A stretch of DNA of 64,000 nucleotides from Burkholderia seminalis DSM 23518 (GCF_902832885.1 NZ_CADFDK010000005.1:434001-498000); one strand, 5' to 3'. Positions 44,611-56,279 are shown, counted from the stretch's first letter. Made by a program: numbers and translations. Notes: generated by a model from the sequence alone, not told the origin.

Positions 44611-45168
44611 TTGAAAGCGATTGCTCTCGCGCTCGCATCGATCGCCGCGATGGCTGCCCTGGCCGGCTGCGCGAATTCGAAAGCGCCGTCCAACAAGGAT
44701 GACAGCGAGTTCGTCTATCTGCTGGACCGCCAGGGGAACTGGAAGGAAAACACGGTCGACACGCTGCCGCCGCTGCCGCAAACGGGCGACCTGCTGCCGT
44801 TCAACGTATCGCAGAACACGCCGCTCAAGTTCTTCGTCGACGCGAAGTCGCTCGACGTCGGCTCCGATGGCGTCGTGCGCTACGCGGTCGTCATCACGAG
44901 CCCGGCCGGCGCGCGCAACGTGAACTACGAAGGCATCCGCTGCGACACCTACGAATGGCGCCAGTACGCGGGCCTGAACTCGGACCACAACGGCTGGGAT
45001 CGCACGGTCGAGAACGACTGGCGGCGCATCGAGAACGGCGAACTGAACGCTTACCACTCCGCGCTGTATCAGGACTACTTCTGCTCGAACAAGATGCCGC
45101 AAGGCTCGACCCGGCAGATCCTGGAAAACATCCGGTTCCACCGCACCGCGATGACGCAGTTGCGTTGA
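44611..45168 (+). CDS. CNP1-like family lipoprotein
   Basis: A 185-residue predicted lipoprotein: signal MKAIALALASIAAMAALAGC with lipobox LAGC (Cys20), then a soluble domain with DSEFVYLLDRQGNWKE, FFVDAKSLDVG, YAVVITSPAGARNVNYEG and IRCDTYEWRQYA, which fits the CNP1-like family (named after a Neisseria protein). I start it at the TTG at 44611, with an AGGA about 9 bases upstream; an in-frame ATG at 44560 would require translation through the rppH terminator. Function unknown. It is flanked by terminators on both sides and so is monocistronic. Confidence 0.82.
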   Translation: MKAIALALASIAAMAALAGCANSKAPSNKDDSEFVYLLDRQGNWKENTVDTLPPLPQTGDLLPFNVSQNTPLKFFVDAKSLDVGSDGVVRYAVVITSPAGARNVNYEGIRCDTYEWRQYAGLNSDHNGWDRTVENDWRRIENGELNAYHSALYQDYFCSNKMPQGSTRQILENIRFHRTAMTQLR

Positions 45169-45206
45169 CGGCGCACGGTGCGGGCCCTCCGCATCGCATG
45201 CCACTC

Positions 45207-45235
45207 GAAAAAGCCCGCGTCGCGCGGGCTTTTTC
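45207..45235 (+). terminator. Intrinsic terminator after the CNP1-like gene
   Basis: A 13-bp perfect stem (45207-45219 with 45223-45235), TCG loop, ending in five T residues; its A-run gives weak bidirectionality toward proB. Confidence 0.8.
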
Positions 45236-45271
45236 ATTGGACTGCCTGGACACCCGAAACCTGGCCGGCGA

Positions 45272-46390
45272 TCACACCAGCACGAGGTTGTCGCGATGGA
45301 TCAGTTCCGGCTCCAGCATGTAGCCGAGCACCGCCTCGATCTCGCCGCTCGGCTTGCGGTGAATCAGCTTCGTTTCCGCGCTGCTGTAGTTCGTGAGCCC
45401 GCGCGCCACTTCGCGCCCGTCGGGGCCGACACACGCGATCACCTCGCCGCGCGCGAACGCGCCCTGCACGTCGATCACGCCGATCGGCAGCAGGCTCTTG
45501 CCGCCGGCCGTCAGCTTTTCGACCGCGCCGGCGTCGATCACGACATGGCCGCGCACCTGCAGATGGTCGGCCATCCATTGCTTGCGCGCCGCCATCCGCG
45601 CGGTACGCGCGATCAGCTGGGTGCCGATCGCCTCGCCGGCCGCCAGGCGCACGAGCACGTCGGCCTCCCGGCCGCTCGCGATCACGGTGTTCGCGCCGCT
45701 GTGTGCCGCACGCTTCGCCGCGAGGATCTTCGTCAGCATCCCGCCGCGACCGAGGCTCGAACCGGCGCCGCCGGCCATCGCCTCGAGCTCCGGCGCGCCC
45801 GCATTGGCCTCGGCGACGAGCGTCGCGTTCGGGTCCTTGCGCGGATCGGCCGTGAACAGCCCGGTCTGGTCGGTCAGGATGATCAGCGCATCGCCTTCGA
45901 TCAGGTTCGCGACGAGCGCGCCGAGCGTGTCGTTGTCGCCGAACTTGATTTCGTCGGTGACGACCGTGTCGTTCTCGTTGATGATCGGCACGACGCCGAG
46001 CCGCAGCAGCGTGAGCAGCGTCGAGCGCGCATTCAGGTAGCGCTCGCGATCGGCCAGGTCGGCGTGCGTGAGCAGGATCTGCGCGGTGCGGATGTCGTGT
46101 TCGGTGAAGCGGCTCTCATAGACCTGCGCGAGCCCCATCTGGCCGACCGCCGCCGCGGCCTGCAACTCATCGATTTCGCGCGGCCGCTTGCTCCAGCCGA
46201 GGCGCTGCATCCCTTCCGCGATCGCGCCCGAACTGACGAGCACGACTTCCTTGCCCTGCGCGCGCAATGCGGCGATCTGGGCTGCCCAGCGGCCGATTGC
46301 AGCATGATCGAGCCCCTTGCCGTCGTTGGTCACGAGGCTGGAACCCACCTTCACCACCAATCGCTTCGAATCCGCGATGATCGAACGCAT
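45272..46390 (-). CDS. proB: Glutamate 5-kinase
   Basis: First enzyme of proline synthesis, subject to proline feedback. The 372-residue protein has the amino-acid kinase domain ([92 protein letters not shown]) and a C-terminal PUA domain (residues about 280-360: [15 protein letters not shown]). Length matches the long, PUA-containing form. Upstream obgE is separated by 90 bases. Confidence 0.95.
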   Translation of the reverse strand: MRSIIADSKRLVVKVGSSLVTNDGKGLDHAAIGRWAAQIAALRAQGKEVVLVSSGAIAEGMQRLGWSKRPREIDELQAAAAVGQMGLAQVYESRFTEHDIRTAQILLTHADLADRERYLNARSTLLTLLRLGVVPIINENDTVVTDEIKFGDNDTLGALVANLIEGDALIILTDQTGLFTADPRKDPNATLVAEANAGAPELEAMAGGAGSSLGRGGMLTKILAAKRAAHSGANTVIASGREADVLVRLAAGEAIGTQLIARTARMAARKQWMADHLQVRGHVVIDAGAVEKLTAGGKSLLPIGVIDVQGAFARGEVIACVGPDGREVARGLTNYSSAETKLIHRKPSGEIEAVLGYMLEPELIHRDNLVLV

Positions 46391-46480
46391 CCTGCACTGT
46401 CTCCTGTATCTGATGCCTGCCCGGCAGGGCGCGATTGAACGCCGACGCCGGGCGGCACGCCCGGCGCGTTCCGGAACCGC

Positions 46481-47596
<1,116 letters not shown>

Positions 47597-47619
47597 TCAC
47601 TCCGCCCAGTATTTCCGCT

Positions 47620-47649
47620 ATTGTGCCGCGCGCCGGCACGCTTGAACAA
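47620..47649 (-). promoter_or_regulatory. Candidate promoter of obgE
   Basis: On the minus strand TTGTTC (47649-47644) and CACAAT (47625-47620) are 18 bases apart, placing the start about 20 bases before the obgE ATG. It explains expression of obgE despite the rpmA terminator upstream. Confidence 0.45.
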
Positions 47650-47720
47650 TCTGCCGTTCGGCCGATCGTACGCCGGTTGCGCGAGGGTCGCCGGCCCGCG
47701 CATGCGCCCGGCGACCAAAT

Positions 47721-47753
47721 AAAAAAAGGCCCCGCGAAGACTGCGGGGCCTTT
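47721..47753 (-). terminator. Intrinsic terminator after rpmA
   Basis: On the minus strand an 11-bp stem (47753-47743 with 47735-47725) is followed by T residues at 47727-47721. Confidence 0.8.
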
Positions 47754-47780
47754 CGGCTACGAAGCCCGTGGGTGCCTGAC

Positions 47781-48044
47781 TTAGGCAGCCGCCGGGACGA
47801 CGATGACCAGATGCTTCTTGTCCGCGCCCTTCGTCGCGAACTTGACGTGACCGTCGACCAGCGCGAACAGGGTGTGATCCTTGCCCATGCCGACGTTCTC
47901 GCCTGCGTGCATGCGCGTACCGCGCTGACGCACGATGATGCCGCCGGCATTGATTGCCTGGCCGCCGTACACTTTCACGCCGAGACGCTTCGACTCGGAG
48001 TCGCGGCCGTTCCGGGAAGAGCCGCCTGCCTTTTTGTGTGCCAT
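47781..48044 (-). CDS. rpmA: Ribosomal protein L27
   Basis: 50S subunit protein whose N-terminus reaches the peptidyl-transferase centre. The 87-residue protein starts [20 protein letters not shown], continues [20 protein letters not shown] and [20 protein letters not shown], which is a complete L27. No extended N-terminal cleavage region as in Firmicutes. It lies 24 bases downstream of rplU. Confidence 0.97.
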
Positions 48045-48068
48045 CTGATTGCTCCTTTACCGAGGCGC

Positions 48069-48380
48069 TTACGCGTTGATCGCGTCGATGCGCAGCTCAG
48101 TGTAGTTCTGGCGGTGGCCGCCGTGCTTTTGGTAGTGCTTCCGGCGACGCATCTTGAAGATGGTGACCTTGGCATGACGACCGTGCGACACAACGGTGGC
48201 CTTGACGGAAGCCCCACTGACCAGCGGCGCACCGAACTTAATCGATTCGCCTTCGCCCACTGCGAGAACCTGGTCGAGCGTGATTTCAGCGTCAATGTCA
48301 GCCGGTATCTGTTCTACTTTGAGTTTTTCGCCAACGGCAACCTTGTACTGCTTGCCGCCGGTTTTTATGACCGCGTACAT
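48069..48380 (-). CDS. rplU: Ribosomal protein L21
   Basis: 50S subunit protein. The 103 residues include [35 protein letters not shown] and [14 protein letters not shown]-like [18 protein letters not shown], all conserved. The ATG at 48380 is preferred over further in-frame codons because homology starts at [12 protein letters not shown] consensus-like promoter is 56-84 bases upstream. With rpmA it forms the classical rplU-rpmA operon. Confidence 0.97.
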   Translation of the reverse strand: MYAVIKTGGKQYKVAVGEKLKVEQIPADIDAEITLDQVLAVGEGESIKFGAPLVSGASVKATVVSHGRHAKVTIFKMRRRKHYQKHGGHRQNYTELRIDAINA

Positions 48381-48435
48381 TGAGAACCTCACTCTGGATC
48401 CAATTTTTCCGCACACCACGCGCGGAAAACACGTG

Positions 48436-48464
48436 ATTATACATGGGGTTAGCACCGAAGTCAA
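48436..48464 (-). promoter_or_regulatory. Sigma70 promoter of rplU-rpmA
   Basis: On the minus strand TTGACT (48464-48459), a 17-base spacer and TATAAT (48441-48436) form a near-perfect consensus promoter, about 55 bases upstream of the rplU ATG. This is the strongest promoter match I see in the window. Confidence 0.8.
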
Positions 48465-48558
48465 AACCGATCGACGATTGCCGCGCACAAGCCCCGGCCG
48501 AACGGCCAAAATCACGGCTGCGGCACGTCTGACAGACCGGGATTTCGCGGATTCGACT

Positions 48559-48564
48559 TATAAT
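48559..48564 (+). promoter_or_regulatory. Candidate -10 of ispB
   Basis: A perfect TATAAT is 26 bases before the ispB ATG; no -35 with standard spacing is apparent. Confidence 0.4.
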
Positions 48565-48590
48565 CCGCCGCATCACCCAATTCCATCATC

Positions 48591-49586
48591 ATGTCGTCGT
48601 CCACCGCCTCCCCCACCCTCAGCGCCGCCCACCTGCTCGCTCCGATCACCAGCGACATGGAGCAGGTAAATCGCGTTATCCGGCAAAGCCTCGCGTCCGA
48701 CGTGCTGCTGATCAACCAGATCGCCGAGTACATCATCGGTGCGGGCGGCAAGCGGCTGCGTCCGGCGTTGCTGCTGCTCGTCGCCGGCGCGCTCGGCGAA
48801 ACGTCGCACCAGCGGCACGTGCTGGCCGCCGTCGTCGAGTTCATCCACACGGCCACGCTGCTGCATGACGACGTCGTCGACGAATCCGAGCTGCGCCGCG
48901 GCCGCCAGACCGCCAATGCGCTGTTCGGCAACGCGGCGAGCGTGCTGGTAGGCGATTACCTCTACTCGCGCTCGTTCGAGATGATGGTCGGCGTCGGCAA
49001 GATGCGCGTGATGGAGATCCTGTCCGAAGCGACGACGATCATTTCCGAAGGCGAGGTGCTGCAGCTCCTCAACATGCACGACGCGGACGTCGACGAAACG
49101 CGCTACATGCAGGTGATCCGCTACAAGACGGCCAAGCTGTTCGAGGCGTCGGCCCGCCTGGGCGCCGTGCTCGCGGGCGCCGATGCGCCGACCGAGGCCG
49201 CCGCCGCCGAATACGGGCGCCGCATCGGTACCGCGTTCCAGATCATGGACGACTGGCTCGACTACGCAGGCACCGTCGAGGCCATGGGCAAGAACGCCGG
49301 CGACGACCTGCGCGAAGGCAAGCCGACGCTGCCGCTCATCTATCTGATCGAACGCGGCACGCCCGAGCAGTCGGCACTGGCGCGCGAAGCGATCGAACAG
49401 GGCGGCACCGATCGTTTCGACACGATCTTCGACGCGATCACGCGCTCCGGCGCACTCGATCACACGCTCGAATGCGCGCGTCAGGAAGCGCAGGCCGCAG
49501 CCGCCGCGATCGCCGCGTTCCCCGATTCGATCTACAAGGAGAGCCTGCTCGCGCTGTGCTCGTATTCGACGTCGCGACAGTCGTAA
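48591..49586 (+). CDS. ispB: Octaprenyl diphosphate synthase (trans-polyprenyl synthetase)
   Basis: Makes the long isoprenoid side chain of ubiquinone. The 331-residue protein has GAGGKRLRPALLLLVAGAL, the first aspartate-rich motif LLHDDVVDES near residue 85, LFGNAASVLVGDYLYSR, and the second motif FQIMDDWLDYAG near residue 215. Product length (C40) is inferred from the Burkholderia ubiquinone-8 context. It is divergent from rplU, as in E. coli. Confidence 0.92.
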   Translation: MSSSTASPTLSAAHLLAPITSDMEQVNRVIRQSLASDVLLINQIAEYIIGAGGKRLRPALLLLVAGALGETSHQRHVLAAVVEFIHTATLLHDDVVDESELRRGRQTANALFGNAASVLVGDYLYSRSFEMMVGVGKMRVMEILSEATTIISEGEVLQLLNMHDADVDETRYMQVIRYKTAKLFEASARLGAVLAGADAPTEAAAAEYGRRIGTAFQIMDDWLDYAGTVEAMGKNAGDDLREGKPTLPLIYLIERGTPEQSALAREAIEQGGTDRFDTIFDAITRSGALDHTLECARQEAQAAAAAIAAFPDSIYKESLLALCSYSTSRQS

Positions 49587-49766
49587 GCCGATCGCGTGCG
49601 TCGCCGCCACGGCTGCGACGACGCACCGTCGACACGGGAAATTCACCTGTCTCGAAAATTTTCTTCTCCAAGGCCTTCCCTTTTTAAAGAAACGTCGTTA
49701 TAGTTATGTTCTTGCTCGACGACGCAGCGGTCTTGAAGAAGACGGCGAAATCGGAAGAGTCCAAAT

Positions 49767-49843
49767 CGGGGTGTAGCTTAGCCTGGTAGAGCGCTACGTT
49801 CGGGACGTAGAGGCCGGAGGTTCGAATCCTCTCACCCCGACCA
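49767..49843 (+). tRNA. tRNA-Pro (anticodon CGG)
   Basis: A 77-base cloverleaf: acceptor CGGGGTG pairs with CACCCCG, encoded CCA at 49841-49843, anticodon stem CTACG/CGTAG with loop TTCGGGA (anticodon CGG, reading CCG), and T-loop GTTCGAATC. The discriminator is A, as expected for tRNA-Pro. A terminator follows 9 bases on. A TATAGT hexamer upstream near 49696 may be the -10, but the leader would then be about 60 bases. Confidence 0.97.
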
Positions 49844-49851
49844 GATTTGTA

Positions 49852-49884
49852 AAAAACCGTGCACCGTGTGCACGGTTTTTTTTT
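49852..49884 (+). terminator. Intrinsic terminator of tRNA-Pro
   Basis: A 13-bp perfect stem (49852-49864 with 49868-49880), CGT loop and a run of nine T residues (49876-49884). Confidence 0.85.
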
Positions 49885-49984
49885 GCCCGGCCGCCTCAGG
49901 CCCCATGTGTCGCGCACGACACATCGCGGTCGCCGGCCTCTGCTATATTCCCTCCATCCCTGTCCTTCACTGCCCATCCGACGC

Positions 49985-51277
49985 GTGGACCAAATTCCCT
50001 TATGGGCGCAAATCGGCGCCGTCTTCCTGCTTCTCCTCTGTTCCAGCTTCTTTTCGATTTCCGAGACCGCGATGATGGCGCTCAACCGCCATCGGCTGAA
50101 GCATCTCGCCGGCCAGGGCGCGCTCGGCGCGAAAACCACGCAAGGCCTGCTCACGCGCACTGACCTGCTGCTCAGCGTGATCCTGATCGGCAACAACCTG
50201 TTCAACACGATCATCCCGGTCCTGACGACGTCGCTCGCGCTGCATACGTTCGGCCGCAACAACCTCGCGCTGTCGATCGCGACCGGCATCGTCGCGTTCC
50301 TGATCATCGTGTTCGCGGAAATCGCACCGAAGATCGTCGGCGCGACCTTCCCCGAACGCATCGCCCTGCCCGCGAGCCTCGTGATCGCGCCGCTGATGCG
50401 CGTGTTCAAGCCGGTCGTCTGGTTCGTCAACGCGCTCGCGAACGGCGTGCTGTGGGCGCTGCGCATCAACACGAAGAAGGGTCGCGACCAGCGGATGTCG
50501 GCCGACGAGCTGCGCGCCATCGTGCTCGAGTCGAGCAGCTTCATGCCGACCAAGCACCGCAGCATCCTGCTCAACCTGTTCGACCTCGAGAACATCACGG
50601 TCGATGACGTGATGGTGCCGCGCCGACAGATCGAGTCGCTCAACTTCTACGCGCCGCTCGACGACGTCCTGCACCAGCTCGAGACCTGCTATCACAACCG
50701 GCTCGTCGTCTACGAAGGCGACATCGACAAGGTGCTCGGCGTGCTGCACGTGCGCAAGACGCTGACCGCGCTCCACAATCAGGAGTTCGACCGCGAGACG
50801 CTGCGCACGCTGCTCGCCGAGCCGTACTACGTGCCGTCGGGCACGCCGGTGGTCCAGCAGCTCCAGTTCTTCCAGGAAACGCGGCAACGCACCGCGCTCG
50901 TCGTCAACGAGTACGGCGAGCTCGAAGGGCTCGTCACGCCCGAAGACATCATCGAGGAACTGATCGGCGAATTCACGACGTCGATGCCGCGCAGCGAACG
51001 CGCGGGCGGCTGGGACGAGAACGGCGAATGCATCGTGTCGGCCAGCATGCCGCTGCGCGAACTGAACCGCTGGCTGCACCTGAAGCTGCCGACCGACGGT
51101 CCGAAGACGCTGAACGGACTGGTGCTCGAAATCCTCGAGGAAATTCCGGAAGACGACGTGTGCCTGAAGATCGGCGACGTGATGCTCGAGGTGATGCGCA
51201 GCGACGATCAGGCCGTGCGCACCGTCAAGCTCTTCAAGCCGCGCGGCGCGCGCACCGCACGCGCCGCCACCCGCTAG
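49985..51277 (+). CDS. HlyC/CorC-family membrane protein with CBS pair
   Basis: A 430-residue protein: a DUF21 (CNNM) domain with three or four membrane helices (IGAVFLLLLCSSFFSISETA, LLSVILIGNNLFNTIIPVL, ATGIVAFLIIVFAEIAPKI), then a CBS pair (ENITVDDVMVPRRQIES and LVVNEYGELEGLVTPEDIIEEL, residues about 210-330) and a C-terminal CorC_HlyC domain. Family members have been linked to Mg/Co efflux and ion resistance; the direct ion here is not shown. The GTG at 49985 is chosen because DUF21 homology begins right after it and the upstream frame overlaps the tRNA terminator. Confidence 0.88.
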   Translation: MDQIPLWAQIGAVFLLLLCSSFFSISETAMMALNRHRLKHLAGQGALGAKTTQGLLTRTDLLLSVILIGNNLFNTIIPVLTTSLALHTFGRNNLALSIATGIVAFLIIVFAEIAPKIVGATFPERIALPASLVIAPLMRVFKPVVWFVNALANGVLWALRINTKKGRDQRMSADELRAIVLESSSFMPTKHRSILLNLFDLENITVDDVMVPRRQIESLNFYAPLDDVLHQLETCYHNRLVVYEGDIDKVLGVLHVRKTLTALHNQEFDRETLRTLLAEPYYVPSGTPVVQQLQFFQETRQRTALVVNEYGELEGLVTPEDIIEELIGEFTTSMPRSERAGGWDENGECIVSASMPLRELNRWLHLKLPTDGPKTLNGLVLEILEEIPEDDVCLKIGDVMLEVMRSDDQAVRTVKLFKPRGARTARAATR

Positions 51278-51360
51278 CCGAACGGCCGACTGCCGGCGCC
51301 GCCCGCGACGCGCGACCATCTGCAGGTCACGGTCAACAGGCGGCCAGCGTGCCGGCTCAC

Positions 51361-52638
51361 ATGCCTTTTCCTCCTTCCGGGGCGCCGCTGCGCATGCAGC
51401 CGCCGCCCGCCCGCTCCGCCGCGCCGCCTGCCGCCGTGCCTCACGCACTCGACGCGGCCCAGCTCGACGATGCGCCGGCCGTGCGGCTGCTGACGGACAC
51501 GCTGCACGCGGCACGCGTGCGCGATGCATCCGACATCCACGTCGAGCCGTTCGAAACCGGCTGGCGCATCCGCCTGCGTATCGACGGCGTGCTGCACGAC
51601 CACGCGCGGCCGCCCGCGCACCTGCGCGACGCGCTCGTCACGCGAATCAAGGTGCTCGCGCGCATGGACATCGCCGAGCGGCGACTTCCGCAGGACGGCA
51701 GGCTGCGCATCGCGATCGACGGCGGCACGCGCGGCGACTATCGCGTCAGCTCGCTGCCGACGCTGTTCGGCGAAAAGCTGGTGCTGCGGCGCCTCGACAC
51801 GCTGCCGCCCGATCTCACGCTCGCCCGTCTCGGCTTCGACGCGCAGCAGGCCGCCGCGATGGAGGCCGCGATACGCGCACCGCATGGCCTCGTGCTCGTC
51901 ACCGGCCCGACCGGCAGCGGCAAGACGCTATCGCTCTACTGCGCGCTGCAGATGCTCGATCGCGACGCGCACAACGTCTGCACGGTCGAGGATCCCGCCG
52001 AGATCCAGCTCGACGGGATCAACCAGGTCGGTGTCGCCGAAAAGGCCGGGCTCACGTTCGCGACGGCGCTGCGTGCGCTGTTGCGGCAGGATCCGGACAT
52101 CATCATGGTCGGCGAGATACGCGATGCCGAAACGGCCGACGTCGCGATCAAGGCCGCGCAGACCGGCCATCTCGTACTGTCGACGCTGCACACGAACGAC
52201 GCGCCGGCCGCCATCGCCCGCATGCTCGATATCGGCGTCGCGCCGTACAACCTCGCGGCCGCGCTGCAGCTCGTCACCGCGCAGCGCCTCGTCCGGCGCC
52301 TGTGCGTCGCATGCCGTGTCCCGTCGGACGCACCGGCGCGCGGGCTGCGGGAAGCCGGCTGCGACCCGGCGGCGCTGGCGGCCGGATGGCGGCCCTTCGT
52401 CGCGCGCGGCTGCGCCGCCTGTCACGGGATCGGCTATCGCGGCCGCATCGGGCTGCATCAGACGATGCCAGTCTCGCCGGAACTCGCGGAGCGCATCGTC
52501 GCGCGCGCAAGCGTCGGGGCGCTCGCGCAATGCGCGGCAGCCGAAGGCGTGCGCAACCTGCGCGATGCCGCATTCGCACGCGTGCGGGACGGCACGACGA
52601 GCCTCGCGGAAGCCGTCGCCGCCACCCCCGCCGTATGA
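51361..52638 (+). CDS. Type IV pilus/type II secretion ATPase (PilB/GspE-like, short form)
   Basis: Hexameric ATPase that drives pilus extension. The 425-residue protein has the N2 domain (RVRDASDIHVEPFETGWRIR near residue 52), Walker A GPTGSGKT at 182-189, Asp box DPAEI at 211, Walker B LRQDPDIIMVGEIRD at 241, His box, and a zinc-binding tetra-cysteine (Cys315, Cys318, Cys351, Cys354). The N1 (MshEN) domain of roughly 130 residues found in PilB is missing; instead there is a Pro/Ala-rich N-terminus of 30 residues. Start ATG 51361; GTG 51349 is possible. It overlaps pilC by 4 bases. Confidence 0.88.
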   Translation: MPFPPSGAPLRMQPPPARSAAPPAAVPHALDAAQLDDAPAVRLLTDTLHAARVRDASDIHVEPFETGWRIRLRIDGVLHDHARPPAHLRDALVTRIKVLARMDIAERRLPQDGRLRIAIDGGTRGDYRVSSLPTLFGEKLVLRRLDTLPPDLTLARLGFDAQQAAAMEAAIRAPHGLVLVTGPTGSGKTLSLYCALQMLDRDAHNVCTVEDPAEIQLDGINQVGVAEKAGLTFATALRALLRQDPDIIMVGEIRDAETADVAIKAAQTGHLVLSTLHTNDAPAAIARMLDIGVAPYNLAAALQLVTAQRLVRRLCVACRVPSDAPARGLREAGCDPAALAAGWRPFVARGCAACHGIGYRGRIGLHQTMPVSPELAERIVARASVGALAQCAAAEGVRNLRDAAFARVRDGTTSLAEAVAATPAV

Positions 52639-53846
52639 GCACGCCCACGCCGCCGCGCGAAACCCGCTTCGCGTGGCGCGGCCGCCGTCGCGACGGCACA
52701 CCGCACCGCGGAACCGTCGTCGCCTTCGACGCCGCAGCCGCGCGCGCCACGCTCGCACGCGACGGCATCGCGGTGTTGTCGCTCGACGTCCGCGGGCCGG
52801 CCCGACCGCCGACGGCCGGCGCGCGGGAGATCACGCGTTTCACGCGCCAGCTCGCGAGCCTGTTGCAGGCCGGGCTGCCGATCGCACCGTCGCTCGAGAT
52901 GCTCGCGCGTACACGGTCGCGCGACGGCGTGCCGCGCATCGCCGCGGGCCTCGCCCGCGAGATCGTCGGCGGGCGGCGCTTCGCCGACGCGCTCGCGCGC
53001 TATCCGTCGCAGTTCGGCACGCTGTACCGTCAGTTGATCGAAGTCGGCGAAGCGTCCGGCTCGCTCGGCATCGTGCTGACGCGCGTCGCCGAACACCGCG
53101 AGCGCGCCGATACGCAATGGCGCAAACTGCGGGCCGCCCTCGCGTATCCGGCCGCCGTCATCCTGTTCGCGCTCGCGATCTCGGCCGCGCTGATGGTGTG
53201 GGTCGTGCCGACGTTCCGGCAGATTTTCGACGGTTTCGGCGCAGCCCTGCCCGCGCCGACCCGCGTGCTGCTCGCGCTGTCTTCCGCATTGTCGGCGTGG
53301 GGCGGCGCGCTCGTGGCCGGCGCCGCGGCAGCGGCACTCGCCGCGCAGCACGCGCTTCGGCGGTCCGCACCGTTGCGCCATGCGGTCGCGCGCTGCCTGC
53401 TGCGGGCGCCGCTCGCGGGCAGCGCGCTCGAGCGATACGCGGCCGCACGCTGGTGCCGTTCGCTTGCAACGCTGCTCGGCGCCGGCGTGCCGCTCGCCGA
53501 CGCCTTCGCCACCCTCGAGCGCACGGCCGGCCATCCGGTGTTCGCGCACGCCACCGCGCACGTCGCGGCACGCGTGTTGCGCGGCGCGCGCCTCGCCGAT
53601 GCGATGCGCTCGGCCGGCTGCTTTCCGGACGACGTCGTCCAGCCGATCGCCGTCGCCGAGGAAACCGGTGCGCTCGACACGATGCTCGCCGACATCGCGG
53701 CGCTCTGCGAACGCCAGCTCGACACGCGTCTCGATGCGCTCGCGGCGCTCGGCGAACCGCTGATCGTGATCGTCCTGGGCGCACTTGTCGGCGGCCTCGT
53801 GATCGCGATGTACCTGCCCATCCTTCAGCTCGGCAACGTGGTGTAG
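52635..53846 (+). CDS. pilC: Type IV pilus inner membrane platform protein PilC
   Basis: Polytopic platform that couples the ATPase to pilin assembly. The 403-residue protein has two GspF/PilC domains: EITRFTRQLASLLQAGLPIA (about 65) and AARWCRSLATLLGAGVPLAD (about 275), each followed by a helical bundle, with membrane helices LRAALAYPAAVILFALAISA (about 155), SALMVWVVP and EPLIVIVLGALVGGLVIAMY at the C-terminus. The ATG overlaps the ATPase stop as ATGA, so translation is coupled. Pilin is not encoded nearby. Confidence 0.9.
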   Translation: MSTPTPPRETRFAWRGRRRDGTPHRGTVVAFDAAAARATLARDGIAVLSLDVRGPARPPTAGAREITRFTRQLASLLQAGLPIAPSLEMLARTRSRDGVPRIAAGLAREIVGGRRFADALARYPSQFGTLYRQLIEVGEASGSLGIVLTRVAEHRERADTQWRKLRAALAYPAAVILFALAISAALMVWVVPTFRQIFDGFGAALPAPTRVLLALSSALSAWGGALVAGAAAAALAAQHALRRSAPLRHAVARCLLRAPLAGSALERYAAARWCRSLATLLGAGVPLADAFATLERTAGHPVFAHATAHVAARVLRGARLADAMRSAGCFPDDVVQPIAVAEETGALDTMLADIAALCERQLDTRLDALAALGEPLIVIVLGALVGGLVIAMYLPILQLGNVV

Positions 53847-53892
53847 CATCGCAACCGATTCTGTCGCCTTTTAAGTCCGAACCTTGAGCCTC

Positions 53893-54804
53893 ATGACGCC
53901 CGCGCCCCTGTCCGCCGTTTCCGAATCGCCCGAGAGCACGCTGCTCGTGCTGGCGATGCTGCCGCCCGCGCTGCAGTACGCGTTCGCGGTCGTCATCGGC
54001 CTGTGCGTCGGCAGCTTCCTGAACGTGGTCGTGCACCGGCTGCCCGTGATGATGCAGCGCGCGTGGCAGGCCGAGATCGACGAAGCGACCGGCAACGCCG
54101 GCGCCGCGCCCGACGACGGTTATCCGCCGCGCTACGACCTGTGGCGCCCGCGCAGCGCCTGCCCGCATTGCGGCCACGTGCTGCGCGCATGGGAGAACAT
54201 CCCGCTCGTCAGCTATCTGATGCTGCGAGGGCGCTGCCGCCGCTGCGGCCACGCGATCGGCATCGGTTATCCCCTCGTCGAGCTCGCGTGCGCGCTGCTC
54301 GCTGCCGGCTCGCTCGCCGCGTTCGGTCCGACCGTCGCCGCGCTCGCCGCATTCGCACTGTGCGCCGCGCTGCTCGCGATGAGCGCGATCGACATCCGCA
54401 CCGGCTACCTGCCCGACTCGATGACGCTGCCGCTGCTCTGGGCCGGGCTCGTGCTGAATCTCGGCGGCACGTTCACGTCGCTGCGCTCGGCCGTGATCGG
54501 CGCGATGGCCGGCTATCTGTTCCTGTGGTCCATCTACTGGCTGTTCAAATGGCTGCGCGGCATCGAGGGCATCGGCTTCGGCGACCTGAAGCTGCTTGCC
54601 GCGCTCGGCGCGTGGATGGGCTGGGCCGCGCTGCCGCAGGTCGTGCTGTTCGCCGCCGTGACGGGCGCGATCGTCGGGCTCGTCGCGACCTGGCGCGGCC
54701 GCATGCGCCTCGAGGAGCCGATTCCGTTCGGCCCGTTCCTCGCGGCCGGCGGCGCCGCGACGCTGTTTTTCGGCACGCCGTTCTATTTCGCGCTCGGAGG
54801 CTGA
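53893..54804 (+). CDS. pilD: Prepilin peptidase and N-methyltransferase
   Basis: Cleaves prepilin leader peptides and methylates the new N-terminus. The 303-residue membrane protein has the cytoplasmic zinc-binding CPHC (Cys90, Cys93) and CRRC (Cys115, Cys118) pairs of the methylase region, and the two aspartate protease residues Asp167 ([11 protein letters not shown]) and Asp231 ([10 protein letters not shown], the GxGD motif). At least seven hydrophobic segments. The ATG at 53893 is chosen; an in-frame TTG at 53884 is the alternative, neither with a clear ribosome binding site. It follows pilC by 46 bases and precedes coaE by one base. Confidence 0.94.
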   Translation: MTPAPLSAVSESPESTLLVLAMLPPALQYAFAVVIGLCVGSFLNVVVHRLPVMMQRAWQAEIDEATGNAGAAPDDGYPPRYDLWRPRSACPHCGHVLRAWENIPLVSYLMLRGRCRRCGHAIGIGYPLVELACALLAAGSLAAFGPTVAALAAFALCAALLAMSAIDIRTGYLPDSMTLPLLWAGLVLNLGGTFTSLRSAVIGAMAGYLFLWSIYWLFKWLRGIEGIGFGDLKLLAALGAWMGWAALPQVVLFAAVTGAIVGLVATWRGRMRLEEPIPFGPFLAAGGAATLFFGTPFYFALGG

Positions 54805-54805
54805 C

Positions 54806-55414
54806 ATGTACGCAGTAGGACTCACGGGCGGCATCGGCAGCGGCAAGACGACCGTCGCCGACCTGTTCGGCGCCCGCGGCGCGTCGCTCGTCGATACCGA
54901 TCTGATCGCCCACCGCATCACCGCCCCCGGCGGCCTCGCGATGCCCGCGATCGAACAGGCGTTCGGCCACGACTACGTTGCCGCCGACGGCTCGCTCGAT
55001 CGCGCGAAGATGCGCACGCTGATCTTCAGCGACGACGATGCGCGCCGGCGCCTCGAAGCGATCACGCATCCGCTGATCCGCGCGGAAACCGATCGCGAAG
55101 CACGCGACGCGCAGGGCCCGTACGTGATGTTCGTCGTGCCGCTGCTCGTCGAGTCGGGCAACTGGAAGGCGCGCAGCGATCGCGTGCTCGTCGTCGATTG
55201 CCCGGTCGAAACGCAGATTGCGCGCGTGATGCGGCGCAACGGCTTCACACGCGAGCAGGTCGAAGCGATCATCGCGCGACAGGCGTCACGCGAAGCCCGC
55301 CTCGCGGCGGCCGACGACGTGATCGTCAACGACGCGGTGACGCCCGATGCACTCGCCGCGCAGGTCGATGCACTGCACCAACGTTATGTCGCGTTCGCGG
55401 CCGCCGCGCACTGA
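54806..55414 (+). CDS. coaE: Dephospho-CoA kinase
   Basis: Last step of coenzyme A synthesis. The 202-residue P-loop kinase shows [20 protein letters not shown] with Walker [23 protein letters not shown] with the substrate-contacting Asp, [20 protein letters not shown] and [18 protein letters not shown] (LID region). The pilD-coaE-zapD-yacG order is conserved across beta- and gammaproteobacteria. Confidence 0.95.
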   Translation: MYAVGLTGGIGSGKTTVADLFGARGASLVDTDLIAHRITAPGGLAMPAIEQAFGHDYVAADGSLDRAKMRTLIFSDDDARRRLEAITHPLIRAETDREARDAQGPYVMFVVPLLVESGNWKARSDRVLVVDCPVETQIARVMRRNGFTREQVEAIIARQASREARLAAADDVIVNDAVTPDALAAQVDALHQRYVAFAAAAH

Positions 55415-55453
55415 GCATCGCGCGCGATCGTGATGGTGTACGAAATTGGCGCG

Positions 55454-56279
<826 letters not shown>

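Noticed and set aside
49859-49984. Upstream N-terminal extension of the CorC-like gene
   Set aside because: It overlaps the tRNA-Pro terminator and has no DUF21 similarity; the GTG at 49985 starts the homologous region.
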